Source: JACMLD01 sp036500065 | Lineage (GTDB): Bacteria > Bacteroidota > Bacteroidia > Chitinophagales > Chitinophagaceae | Direction: 5' to 3' | Assembly: GCA_036500065.1 (NCBI GenBank) | Contig: DASYCT010000443.1 | Coordinates: 1-13,905, forward strand | Length of the DNA: 13,905 bases | Shown here: positions 1 through 7,399 of the stretch, piece by piece | Numbering within the stretch: position 1 is the stretch's first letter | How the letters are laid out: each line of letters begins with the position of its first letter | Position numbers and translations under genes: made by a program | Notes under the pieces: model-generated | What the model saw: only the letters and a program-made list of their open reading frames with translations | Database searches by the model: none | What the model was told of the DNA's origin: nothing

Positions 1-333
1 AAGGGTCAGGATCGCTTTATTGCCACCGGGAGCTATATCGTTTTTAAACTGGTTGGCGATGACCGGTCGTGGTTTGGGAGGTGCCTGGCGACGCCAGAGA
101 AAGGTGCTAAGGCCGAATAAAAGGAAGACTGCGGCGGCGACGCTGTAGCGCATGATTGGCCGGATTGCGGGGCGTCTTTGAATGACGGCTTCACCACCGG
201 GGGTGGCGTCCTGCAGGTATTTTTCCAGTTTGCCTTTGTTGAGCAAATGAAAAAAGACCTGCAATTCTTCGGGACTGGCGGTACCGGCGATGTAGCGATC
301 CACCAGTTGTTTATAAGCATCTTTCTTTCTCAT
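1..333 (-). CDS. FecR-family anti-sigma factor, N-terminal part (cut by window edge)
   Basis: The first 111 residues are visible and the frame stays open to the window edge. Residues 1-60 form a short helical cytoplasmic region of the kind that binds sigma factors (RYIAGTASPEELQVF), followed by a single membrane segment at about 62-80 and then RR. At the edge the protein enters DIAPGGNKAILTL, the characteristic opening of the periplasmic FecR domain in Bacteroidota. Proteins of this family hold an ECF sigma factor inactive and pass a signal from a TonB-dependent outer-membrane receptor. The gene lies 55 bases downstream of a sigma-factor gene on the same strand, the usual sigma-FecR order; a SusC-like receptor would be expected next, outside the window. 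The chosen ATG gives the usual FecR beginning; an out-of-frame ATG lies 7 bases upstream. Confidence 0.9.
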   Translation of the reverse strand, partial: MRKKDAYKQLVDRYIAGTASPEELQVFFHLLNKGKLEKYLQDATPGGEAVIQRRPAIRPIMRYSVAAAVFLLFGLSTFLWRRQAPPKPRPVIANQFKNDIAPGGNKAILTL

Positions 334-388
334 CTACCATAGGACGGGAGAAAGGGGCGGACAGGACATAGTGAGGGAGAAAAATATT

Positions 389-1006
389 TTAGAAATGGGA
401 GGAAGAAGAACGGAAAAGGGCTAATAAAGGTAGCAGTACGCCGAGGGAGCCACCGAATTCGGTTTCGGCGGCGCTGCGGAATCGCTGGAGGGCCTGTACC
501 ATGTGATTACGGACGGCATTGCGGGAAATGCCGAGGGCGGCAGCCACTTCCTCGTAGGATTTGGCCTGTTCGCGGCAGAGCAGGAATACCTCGCGGGAAC
601 GGGGCGGCAGGGCATCGAGGGTGCGGCGGATAAACAGGCGGTAATCTTTTTGCAGGGCTTCGTCTTCGAAGAAACCCGGATGGTCATGAAAATGGCGGGC
701 TATCTCGCGTTTTACGATGTCCGATTTGCCGGCGGCGCGGAGGGTGTCGATGGCCTGGTTGCGGGAGAGTTGGAGGAGGTAAGGCAGAAAATGTTGTACG
801 GCGGGCAGTTTATCACGCTTTTCCCAGATTTTAATAAAAATGTCCTGTGCGAGGTCGCGGGCCAGTTCGGGGGATTTGACGTATTTCAAAACGAGTTTGG
901 AGACGGTGTCGTAGTAGTGGAGGTACAGGGATTTATAGGCAGCTTCGTCGCCGGCGGCGAGTGCCGCTAGTAGTTTTCTCTCATCGTATAGTAACGGGTC
1001 AGTCAA
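389..1006 (-). CDS. RNA polymerase ECF sigma factor (FecI-like)
   Basis: Taken from a TTG start, the protein is 205 residues. Region 2 lies at about 22-90 (AAYKSLYLHYYDTV, then SPELARDLAQDIFIKIWEKRDKL). Region 4 lies at about 125-182, with LPPRSREVFLLCREQAKSYEEVAAALGISRNAVRNH as its helix-turn-helix. The tail is hydrophobic and serine-rich, as is common in Bacteroidota ECF factors. The FecR gene follows directly, so this is presumably its partner. The start is uncertain: the open frame reaches an ATG at 1138, but the extra 44 residues have no sigma-like character and would overlap the end of the CHAT gene. There is no ATG between 1092 and the first conserved residues, so TTG at 1006 is the most sensible choice. 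Whether it is read through from the upstream operon is not clear; no convincing promoter was seen in the 85-base gap. Confidence 0.88.
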   Translation of the reverse strand: MTDPLLYDERKLLAALAAGDEAAYKSLYLHYYDTVSKLVLKYVKSPELARDLAQDIFIKIWEKRDKLPAVQHFLPYLLQLSRNQAIDTLRAAGKSDIVKREIARHFHDHPGFFEDEALQKDYRLFIRRTLDALPPRSREVFLLCREQAKSYEEVAAALGISRNAVRNHMVQALQRFRSAAETEFGGSLGVLLPLLALFRSSSSHF

Positions 1007-1091
1007 GATCGCAGTTAAAATGGTCTTAAGGAATAAGGAACAAAGCCGGGCATCAATATTAAGAAATTTTGGGGTAAAAACGGGCGGATGT

Positions 1092-3908
1092 TTAAGGAAG
1101 GCGGCGGATACTGAGGCGGCGGCGCCACAGCACGGCAAGGAGGAGAAGTAATAAAAGACCGGCGACGATCCAGGGCCACGCTGACGGGCGGGGATAATCG
1201 ATAGGATCGGTTTTGCCGATGACGATGGAAGCGGCCCAGTAATAGGGCAATAGTTTTTCGCGGCTGCCGGAGGTGCGGATAAATTCCAGTTTGGCTTTTT
1301 GCAGGGCGAGGTCTATGGGCATGTGTTGGGAAAGGTATTTGTAAAACAATTCGGTGATGCGATACGTGGCCGTGTTGTCGATCGACCAGAGATTGCTAAC
1401 CGAAGTGGGGATGCCAAGGGCCGCAAAGCCACGGTTGAAGCTGAAGACGCCTTCGCCGCGGTAAAACCGGCCGTTGGCGGTTTCGCAGGCGCTGAGTACG
1501 ATTAACCGGGTGGCCGGTTTGTTTTCGGGAATGAGATCGGAAAGGTAGAGGGCCGAATCGGCAAAGTAAATGACCGGTTCTTTATTACTGCTGCTATCAC
1601 AGGAATGGGTATAGAGTTGTATGACGCGGTAATTCGAAAACTCGCGGCGGAAGCGATCGCGGGTAGCCGCCCCCGAAAGCAGGTTGAGCGAGGGGCTGAA
1701 ATAGCCGCTGATGGTTTGCAGCGACCGGTCGCTGCCCTGCAAGGCCGCTAGTTGCAGGACCGGGTTGTATTGTACCGGCGCCACACCAAGGAAACTGCCT
1801 GCGGGAGTGGTTTCGGGCGTTACAAAATTGTTTTGCAGGTAGCGTACTGAATACGTATAGCTAAGGGCATAGTTGTTTAAGAGATACCCGGGCACATGTG
1901 GGTCGGCATTGGTCGTTAATGCTTCCAGGGGGAAGCTGCGCCCGTCGGGCGATACGATGAGACGACCCGGCGGTGGGAGCTGACCTGCAAACAGCAGATC
2001 ACAGAGCTGGTGGGCCTTTTGCATATACTCCGGGAACCGGCGGTTAAGCAGTGCGGGGTCAGCCAGGAAGGAAAGATACTCCTGCACGGCCTGGTCGTAG
2101 ATGGTTTTATCGATGCGACGCAAGCTGTCGTGGTCCGCGGTAAGTAGCAGGGAATATACGGCGCTATCGCCATAAAATATTTCCAGCAGGCCGCTGTAAT
2201 CCTTTAATAAGCCATTGCGGGTGTCCTGCAGCGTGGTAAACGAATTATCGATAAAGCCCTGGTAATAGAGGGGGTCGCGCAGTTTAATGCTCCGTTCGAG
2301 GCTATCGAGTTCCTGTTGACTGGCAAACAGGGCCGCTTTTATGTCCGTATAGCGGACCTTATCGTTGCCTACGCCTTCAAGATCCCGCTCCTGCTGTACG
2401 ATTTTGCGCAGCAGCAGTCCGCGGCGGGCAATGGCATCGCCACCCCGCAAGCGTTGTTCCAGCAATTGATCGTTGAGCAGTACGGCACGGCTTTTTTCAA
2501 AGAAATAAAATGCGGCGCTGTCGTTGTGCTGGAGACAGCATACATCGATGGCATGTTCATAGAGGCGGCGGGTATCCTTTCGCCAGAAAAGACGCGACTG
2601 TAAATCGGACTGGATGGCATCGATTTGCCCGAGCAACTGGTCGGCCACGCGGTAGATGCGCAGCGCTTCGTTGAGCACCTTTTTATTGCCCGTGGCATGG
2701 CATTGACCCCGGTAGGCATCTGCTTTGTCGATCAGGAGACTGGCGAGGTAGTGTATTTTTTTGTAGGTGGCAATGTTCTCTTCGGAGCTTTGCAGGATAC
2801 CTGTTTCATCGCTGCCCGGCTTTACCTGGTTGAAGGCCAGTTGAAAATAGATAAAGGCCGAATCGAACCTGTTTTGCAGCACGTACACATTGGCGATATT
2901 GTCGAGTATGCTGGCGTCTTCGATGGAATCTACGCGGGTACGGAGAGCGGGCGGCCGGTTGTGCTGCAGGGCGGCGCGATAATATTGCAGGGCTTTGACG
3001 GGGTCATTGAAATAACTGAAATAGAGTTCGTCGCCGATCGTCTTAAGCGTTTGTTTGTAATAAAATTCTTTGCCCCGGGCCTGTTCGGATTGGAGTGCGA
3101 GGTTGAAAAAGGCAAGGGCTTTGCGGTCGTTGCGCTTGTGAAGCTGGACTTCGGCCAGTTCCACATAGATCAAACCAAGATAATTGGCGAGCCCGCTCTT
3201 TTTGTATTGCGCGATATTGCCGGTCAGCAATTGTTCCACCTGTTCAAAATCCTGCAGGCGCAGCAGGGATTCGATGCACCAGCCGCGGCTGCTGGCGGCA
3301 ATGTCCTCGCCTACGGCGGTGGAACTGCCGGGGGTAGCCTCGTATTCTTTTGCCAGGCGCTCGCAGGTTTGGGCATCGGACACACAGCGGTGGTAGTCGC
3401 CGATGTCGAATAAATATTCCACGCGTGCATACAGGCAGCGGATACAGGCGATATCGGCGCTTATATGCAACTGTAAGGCCATGTCGATGCAGCGGTCTTC
3501 CGCTTTTCTTTTTTCGGGCAGGTTGTGCAGCAGGCCGTATAGTTCCGAGAGAAAATAATAATTGGTGACAATCTGGCGGCGATTGATGGAAAGGTTGTCG
3601 AAATGGTCTGTGATAAGTTGGCTGGCTTTGGTGTAATAAACGATAGCCCGGGTGTAATCGGACTGGTACCGGTAAAGCGTGCCGATGCGACGAAGTAAAA
3701 ATTCGCGGGTGGAATCACTGCCGCAGGGGCAGCGGCTGACAAGGCTGTCGTAGCGGAGCAGTTGCCGGATCTGCTCCGTTGTGTCGGTAACGGTATTTCT
3801 TAGTAAAAGCACTTGCCTGCGCACGGCATCGTTGTCGGGGCATTGTGCCCGTGAGACCATGGTGTGCAACACACAGCAGCAAATCAGCAGGAGTATCCGT
3901 GTCGGCAT
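1092..3908 (-). CDS. Exported TPR-CHAT domain protein (caspase-like peptidase) with C-terminal membrane anchor
   Basis: The 938-residue protein starts with a signal peptide (PTRILLLICCCVLHTMVSRA|Q). A long helical region, about 50-400, follows with TPR-like units such as DYTRAIVYYTKASQL and KALAFFNLALQSE, then a coiled linker, and a CHAT domain at about 610-900. The caspase-like dyad looks intact: His at about 768 (QLYTHS) and Cys at about 808 (VLSACETANG), with GEGVFSFNRGFAALG behind it as in the family. A membrane helix (WPWIVAGLLLLLLLAVLW) followed by arginines ends the protein, so TPR and CHAT parts should face the periplasm. ATG at 3908 was chosen because it gives a compact signal peptide and starts 13 bases after the S8 stop; a GTG at 3935 would add nine residues and overlap that gene. 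It is the last gene of the five-gene string. Substrate unknown; CHAT peptidases elsewhere act in protease cascades and defence. Confidence 0.9.
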   Translation of the reverse strand: MPTRILLLICCCVLHTMVSRAQCPDNDAVRRQVLLLRNTVTDTTEQIRQLLRYDSLVSRCPCGSDSTREFLLRRIGTLYRYQSDYTRAIVYYTKASQLITDHFDNLSINRRQIVTNYYFLSELYGLLHNLPEKRKAEDRCIDMALQLHISADIACIRCLYARVEYLFDIGDYHRCVSDAQTCERLAKEYEATPGSSTAVGEDIAASSRGWCIESLLRLQDFEQVEQLLTGNIAQYKKSGLANYLGLIYVELAEVQLHKRNDRKALAFFNLALQSEQARGKEFYYKQTLKTIGDELYFSYFNDPVKALQYYRAALQHNRPPALRTRVDSIEDASILDNIANVYVLQNRFDSAFIYFQLAFNQVKPGSDETGILQSSEENIATYKKIHYLASLLIDKADAYRGQCHATGNKKVLNEALRIYRVADQLLGQIDAIQSDLQSRLFWRKDTRRLYEHAIDVCCLQHNDSAAFYFFEKSRAVLLNDQLLEQRLRGGDAIARRGLLLRKIVQQERDLEGVGNDKVRYTDIKAALFASQQELDSLERSIKLRDPLYYQGFIDNSFTTLQDTRNGLLKDYSGLLEIFYGDSAVYSLLLTADHDSLRRIDKTIYDQAVQEYLSFLADPALLNRRFPEYMQKAHQLCDLLFAGQLPPPGRLIVSPDGRSFPLEALTTNADPHVPGYLLNNYALSYTYSVRYLQNNFVTPETTPAGSFLGVAPVQYNPVLQLAALQGSDRSLQTISGYFSPSLNLLSGAATRDRFRREFSNYRVIQLYTHSCDSSSNKEPVIYFADSALYLSDLIPENKPATRLIVLSACETANGRFYRGEGVFSFNRGFAALGIPTSVSNLWSIDNTATYRITELFYKYLSQHMPIDLALQKAKLEFIRTSGSREKLLPYYWAASIVIGKTDPIDYPRPSAWPWIVAGLLLLLLLAVLWRRRLSIRRLP

Positions 3909-3921
3909 CGATCCAATGTAA

Positions 3922-5280
3922 TTAAAAAGTTTCACCCACGCGCTGTAAGGAGGGGGTAATGCGCAGAGCCTCGTCGATTATTTTTTGCAGGTTGGGCATT
4001 ACACCTATTTTATCGACAAAGCTGCCGCGGGCGGAAGGCGTGCCGAAATGATCGCTTGCCAGCAGGCTGCGCATCTGCCGGGGATTGAGACGGAAATGGA
4101 GATTGGCCTCGGTAATGCTTTGCAACAGGATGGCCGCGCCCGCGATAATGGCCGCTGCTGCGGAGGTACCTCCAAAGGTTCCGGTATAGGTGTTGATGGC
4201 CATGCCGGAGGAATGGGGGTAGTTGCCCGCGGTGGCCACCTGTTCGCCCCAGGCATAGCAGTTGACGCGGCGGCCGTAGTTGGAGCAGGGAAGCCGCATG
4301 TGCGGCACCGTGTGGGAAGCGGCGCCGACGAGGATGGCGCCTGAATCAAGGTATTGTTCGCTTAACGGATCTAAAACGGGCCTGTCTTCCACCATAAACA
4401 AATCCAGGTCATTGCCTTCCGGCGCCTCTGTACTGCCGTTGCCAGCCGGCTCAATAACGATGATGCCCATGGCATCGGCAAGGCGAATGGCCTGGAAACA
4501 GGCCTCGTGAATTTCGACGGGCCAGGTTTTAGTGACAGTTGTAGTATAAAATGTTTGTGCTTCCAGTAATAAGACATCTCCGGGCTGCAGGTGGCCGATG
4601 GCCGCCATGATGGCATCGGCGGTATTGAAGACCCCGTCGGGCCGCCATTGTGAAACGACATAACCAGCGGCATCCGGAGCTATGCCAACGCAACCGGTAT
4701 TGTTGGGTTGCAGACCGAGCACGCCAAGAACGGCGGCGCCGTGGCTGGCAAAGCTATCGGAATTGATGCCTGTTATGGGCAGGGTACGCAGGGTGAGGGC
4801 TTCATGGTGTTGCTGCCATCCCTGCTCGATATCGATGAAACGTATGCTGCCGCCTCTCCCACCCTGCCATTTCCAGGCATGCAGTATATCGAGGCCTTCG
4901 GGAGCGGGGCCTAAATAACCCTGCCGGTTTAGCGCCTGCAGTGAGGGATGGGACGTGCCCGGGGCCGGAAGAAAACCCAGTTCCAGGTAGGCGAGTTCAA
5001 CAGCATCGAGCGTGGTAAGGCGCTGCACGAGATGTTCCGTTCTTACTTCGGGGAGACAGGAAACGGCATAGTAGGCATTAAAGTCCGGGGCCCGGTACCC
5101 CGGAGCCGATTGCCTTGCTTTGTTCACCCACCGGGAAATCGTTTCTGTGTCCACCGAGGTAAATAGCCGGTGGAGCGTGGTACCGGGATGCAGGGCGAGT
5201 ATTTCCTGTACGAGCGCACGGGGTCCTGCGCCTGCTTCCCGGAGTTTGATCACCACCCGGCAAAGAGAACGTTTATCCAT
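3922..5280 (-). CDS. S8 (subtilisin-like) serine peptidase without signal peptide
   Basis: The 452-residue protein has a complete subtilase active site: Asp150 (IRFIDIEQGW), His180 (FASHGAAVLGVLG), oxyanion Asn281 (IEPAGNGS) and Ser373 (GGTSAAAAIIAGAA). The catalytic domain covers about 125-410. Before it, residues about 66-105 (FNAYYAVSCLPEV to VELAYLEL) look like a subtilisin propeptide/I9-type fold, and residues 1-60 form an unrecognised helical region. No signal peptide or membrane segment is seen, so the enzyme should be cytosolic, unlike most bacterial subtilases. It lies 19 bases behind the polyproline-protein gene and 13 bases ahead of the CHAT gene, which implies co-expression with a second peptidase. 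Whether it processes a partner such as the anti-sigma-like protein, or is itself activated by cleavage, is inference only. Confidence 0.92.
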   Translation of the reverse strand: MDKRSLCRVVIKLREAGAGPRALVQEILALHPGTTLHRLFTSVDTETISRWVNKARQSAPGYRAPDFNAYYAVSCLPEVRTEHLVQRLTTLDAVELAYLELGFLPAPGTSHPSLQALNRQGYLGPAPEGLDILHAWKWQGGRGGSIRFIDIEQGWQQHHEALTLRTLPITGINSDSFASHGAAVLGVLGLQPNNTGCVGIAPDAAGYVVSQWRPDGVFNTADAIMAAIGHLQPGDVLLLEAQTFYTTTVTKTWPVEIHEACFQAIRLADAMGIIVIEPAGNGSTEAPEGNDLDLFMVEDRPVLDPLSEQYLDSGAILVGAASHTVPHMRLPCSNYGRRVNCYAWGEQVATAGNYPHSSGMAINTYTGTFGGTSAAAAIIAGAAILLQSITEANLHFRLNPRQMRSLLASDHFGTPSARGSFVDKIGVMPNLQKIIDEALRITPSLQRVGETF

Positions 5281-5299
5281 CCACGTATTGTTTGCTTTC

Positions 5300-5830
5300 T
5301 CATTCGCTGTCCAAATCGTCCATCGACGGCGGGGGCGGCGGTGGAGGAGGCGGCGGATCTATGGAAAGATCGTCAAAGCCGCCGGGAGGAGGCGCCATGA
5401 ACATCTCCTGGTGCTGTTCCTGCGTCTTGTTTGAACCGGCTTGTGGTTCTGATGCAATGTTTAAACTGGCGTGCATTTTCGTGCGCGGCCTGGGATGCAG
5501 GAAAAAGGTAACCGACTCATATACTTCGGCAACTTTGGGGTTGTCGGGAGTATGTTTATCTTTCTTTTCCCATTTAAAATATAGGGCATGATCTATCGTG
5601 CCGCTGCGCACTTTTTCATCATAGAATGAAAGGTAGCCTCCAACAAACAATTCATAATTTTTCTTCCCGCGGGGAGTGATTTTGAATTCCGGCGACAGCT
5701 TGATGTGCTCCCACACACCAAAGTGATCCTGCAGTTCGGACTGGCTTATGTACCGGTAACAGGCTTTATCTACCCGGGTTTCCTTTTTTTTAGCCGACTC
5801 GGGGTCGTCGACAATTTTTGCCCACTTCAT
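5300..5830 (-). CDS. Unrecognised 176-residue protein with ten-proline run and acidic tail
   Basis: No family is recognised. Residues 1-120 look like a compact soluble alpha/beta domain rich in charged and aromatic residues (ALYFKWEKKDKH, YESVTFFLHPRP) with no signal peptide or membrane segment. The last 50 residues are low complexity: a Q/E/N-rich linker, MAPPPGGFDDLSID, ten prolines (bases 5327-5356) and SMDDLDSE. The proline codons are mixed (CCG, CCT, CCA, CCC), so the run is not a simple triplet expansion. ATG at 5830 is preferred because it lies 31 bases after the preceding stop; an in-frame start at 5890 would overlap that gene. The position between the membrane TPR protein and the S8 peptidase suggests an adaptor or substrate, but that is inference. 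Ten prolines in a row should require elongation factor P for efficient translation. Confidence 0.8.
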   Translation of the reverse strand: MKWAKIVDDPESAKKKETRVDKACYRYISQSELQDHFGVWEHIKLSPEFKITPRGKKNYELFVGGYLSFYDEKVRSGTIDHALYFKWEKKDKHTPDNPKVAEVYESVTFFLHPRPRTKMHASLNIASEPQAGSNKTQEQHQEMFMAPPPGGFDDLSIDPPPPPPPPPPSMDDLDSE

Positions 5831-5861
5831 GATGTGACGTTTTATAGGTGATAAAATAAGA

Positions 5862-6599
5862 TTACCACTTGCTGAGCCATTTTTTTGCAACGTCGCTCTG
5901 GTCCAAATCTTCCTGCACTACCTGTTGCAGCAGCTCTTTTGCCTTTTGTTGATCGCCAGGCATACTACGTTTCATTAGAGTGAGGGCATAATAGAATTTT
6001 CCTGGGTTGGAATAAAGTCCGGGGTACTGTTCCAGTTGCCGGAAATAAGCCAGTGCTTGGTCGTATTCCTTTAGTTCGAGGGAAACAATACCCGCAAATT
6101 CTTTTGCTTTTATATCCGAATCATTTTTTGCAATCATGCTTTCAAACTGCCGGAGGGCCTGTTCGGGCTTACCTTCATTGTACAGCCGGAGGCCGGTCTG
6201 CAGGCTGTCCGGGCGGGTGTCCATCTTCACGCTCAGGGTCTTAAACCTGTCCTGTTCATACGCCGCGGCCAGTTGTTGGGGGGCTACGGGTTTTAATCCT
6301 ATTATCCAACCGATGATCAGCGCCGCCAATATGGCGGCGGCAGCAGCATAAGGCATCAATCTTCGTACCAATGAGGGGCTCTTATGGATATGTTCTTCAT
6401 TATATTTCTGGTACAGTTCGCCGAAGCGTTGTTTTTTTTCCGGCAGCAATTGCTCCCTGGCCGCGCGCACCGAAGCGCAGTAGAAGGCTACGGTGTCCGC
6501 AAAGGGCGCGTCGGTGAGCACCCGTTGTTCAAAGCGCCCGGTTTCTTCCGCCGGGAGGGCGCCTTTAAAATAATCGTCAATGTATTCGAGATCTTGCAT
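5862..6599 (-). CDS. Single-pass membrane protein: anti-sigma-like N-terminus plus periplasmic TPRs
   Basis: The 245-residue protein has three parts. Residues 1-55 (YIDDYFKGALPAEETGRFEQRVLTDAPF) match the pattern of non-zinc anti-sigma domains in Bacteroidota; no HxxxCxxC zinc motif is present. A membrane helix lies at about 83-102 after the basic stretch LVRRL, giving an N-inside topology. Residues about 130-240 form roughly three TPR-like helix pairs (GKPEQALRQFESMIAKN, KEYDQALAYFRQLEQYP, and a last pair near DQQKAKELLQQVVQ) in the periplasm. The gene starts only 9 bases behind the sigma-factor stop, so the pair is probably made together. The likely role is to hold the upstream sigma factor and to relay a periplasmic protein-protein signal, possibly from the TPR-CHAT protein encoded later in the string. 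The anti-sigma role is inferred from architecture and position. Confidence 0.85.
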   Translation of the reverse strand: MQDLEYIDDYFKGALPAEETGRFEQRVLTDAPFADTVAFYCASVRAAREQLLPEKKQRFGELYQKYNEEHIHKSPSLVRRLMPYAAAAAILAALIIGWIIGLKPVAPQQLAAAYEQDRFKTLSVKMDTRPDSLQTGLRLYNEGKPEQALRQFESMIAKNDSDIKAKEFAGIVSLELKEYDQALAYFRQLEQYPGLYSNPGKFYYALTLMKRSMPGDQQKAKELLQQVVQEDLDQSDVAKKWLSKW

Positions 6600-6608
6600 T
6601 TGAATTTC

Positions 6609-7202
6609 TCATGTTCGTTTATATAATTGCCGCAGGCGTTCCATGCAACGCAACCGGCTGGTTTTGACCACATCGGCTGTTTTATAGTTCATGCTACCGG
6701 CTATTTCCCTGTCGCTGTAGCCATCGGCCGATAAATGTAATAATTCACGACAGGGGTTGCCCAATTCATTGAGCCGTTGCTTCAGCAGGTCGATATCCGA
6801 TTGATCTACCAGTCGCTGGATAACCGATTTTGTATCGTCGGACAACTGGAACAGCATATCGGTTATAGAGGCTGTTTGATGGATACTGCTCTTATTGGTC
6901 GTTTTTTTGCGGACGAGGTCAACACATTTGTTATTAAAAATCTGGTAAAGCCAGGTTTTCAGGGAGGACCTGCCTTCAAAAGAGCCGTTGGTAATTTTTT
7001 CTATGGCTGATAAAACGGTATCGGAGTAGGCATCGCGGGCATCTTCTTCGGCCAGGCGGTATTTGCGGGCGCCTTCTTTGACAAAATATGCGTAGGAATT
7101 GAATAAAAGCTCTTCGCCTTTGCGCCTGTTGCCATTATCCTGCAATAAATTATGGATGATTTCCCGGTCGGCCTTGTACAAGGAGGTGGCTGGATAAGAC
7201 AT
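6609..7202 (-). CDS. ECF-like RNA polymerase sigma factor heading the S8/CHAT operon
   Basis: The protein is 197 residues from the ATG at 7202; the open frame extends further upstream but the extra residues look non-coding. Region 2 covers about 35-100 (YRLAEEDARDAYSDTVLSAIEKI, then SSLKTWLYQIFNNKCVDLVRKK). Region 4 covers about 140-195 (LGNPCRELLHLSADGYSDREIAGSMNYKTADVVKTSRLRCMERLRQLY). It is a divergent sigma of the kind often annotated as sigma-70 family in Bacteroidota. A purine-rich stretch (AGGGGAAC) just upstream of the ATG could help ribosome binding. The gene is the first of five closely spaced genes and is directly followed by the anti-sigma-like membrane protein, which suggests self-regulation of the operon. 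Its target promoters cannot be told from the sequence. Confidence 0.9.
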   Translation of the reverse strand: MSYPATSLYKADREIIHNLLQDNGNRRKGEELLFNSYAYFVKEGARKYRLAEEDARDAYSDTVLSAIEKITNGSFEGRSSLKTWLYQIFNNKCVDLVRKKTTNKSSIHQTASITDMLFQLSDDTKSVIQRLVDQSDIDLLKQRLNELGNPCRELLHLSADGYSDREIAGSMNYKTADVVKTSRLRCMERLRQLYKRT

Positions 7203-7212
7203 AACAATTTGT

Positions 7213-7273
7213 TCCCCTGCAATAAAACTACAAAAAAATGTTGGATTGCCTGTTTCCTTTTTCTCCCCTGCAA
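7213..7273. repeat. Pair of 10-bp direct repeats (TCCCCTGCAA) in the divergent intergenic region
   Basis: The 10-mer occurs at 7213-7222 and 7264-7273, a spacing of 51 bases (about five helical turns), inside the 197-base region between the divergent sigma-factor gene and the small plus-strand gene. Read on the minus strand it is TTGCAGGGGA. It could be a binding site for a regulator of the sigma operon. No Bacteroidota TTTG/TAnnTTTG promoter was found on either strand of this gap. The repeat is short and chance cannot be excluded. Confidence 0.3.
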
Positions 7274-7399
7274 CGTCTACTATTATTGCTACTCCCATTG
7301 ATGAAGATTTGAATATCCATCCGTTAAACCATTCCCCCTACCTGCAGCCTTTTGTAGTGCAGAAACCAGTTTTTACCATACCAATTAAATGCCTTCATC

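Larger units (their letters stand above)
1092..7202 (-). other. Probable operon: sigma factor, membrane TPR sensor, polyproline protein, S8 peptidase, TPR-CHAT peptidase
   Basis: Five genes in one direction are separated by 9, 31, 19 and 13 bases, with no terminator hairpin between any of them. The set spans both sides of the inner membrane: a cytosolic sigma factor, polyproline protein and S8 peptidase; a membrane-spanning TPR protein; and a periplasmic CHAT peptidase with TPRs. A regulator pair together with two unrelated peptidases suggests a signalling or proteolytic-cascade module. That the five work together is inferred from spacing and domain content. Confidence 0.75.

Noticed and set aside
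503..970. 155-residue open frame on the plus strand
   Set aside because: It is antisense to the conserved sigma-factor regions and has only low-complexity valine/glycine-rich sequence.
2625..3413. 262-residue open frame on the plus strand
   Set aside because: It lies opposite the TPR region of the CHAT gene and is a shadow caused by codon bias; no family features or signals of its own.
5327..5356. GC-rich run taken as a simple-sequence repeat or frameshift hotspot
   Set aside because: The triplets are mixed (CCG, CCT, CCA, CCC) and the frame continues cleanly to a sensible acidic end, so it is reported as coding polyproline.
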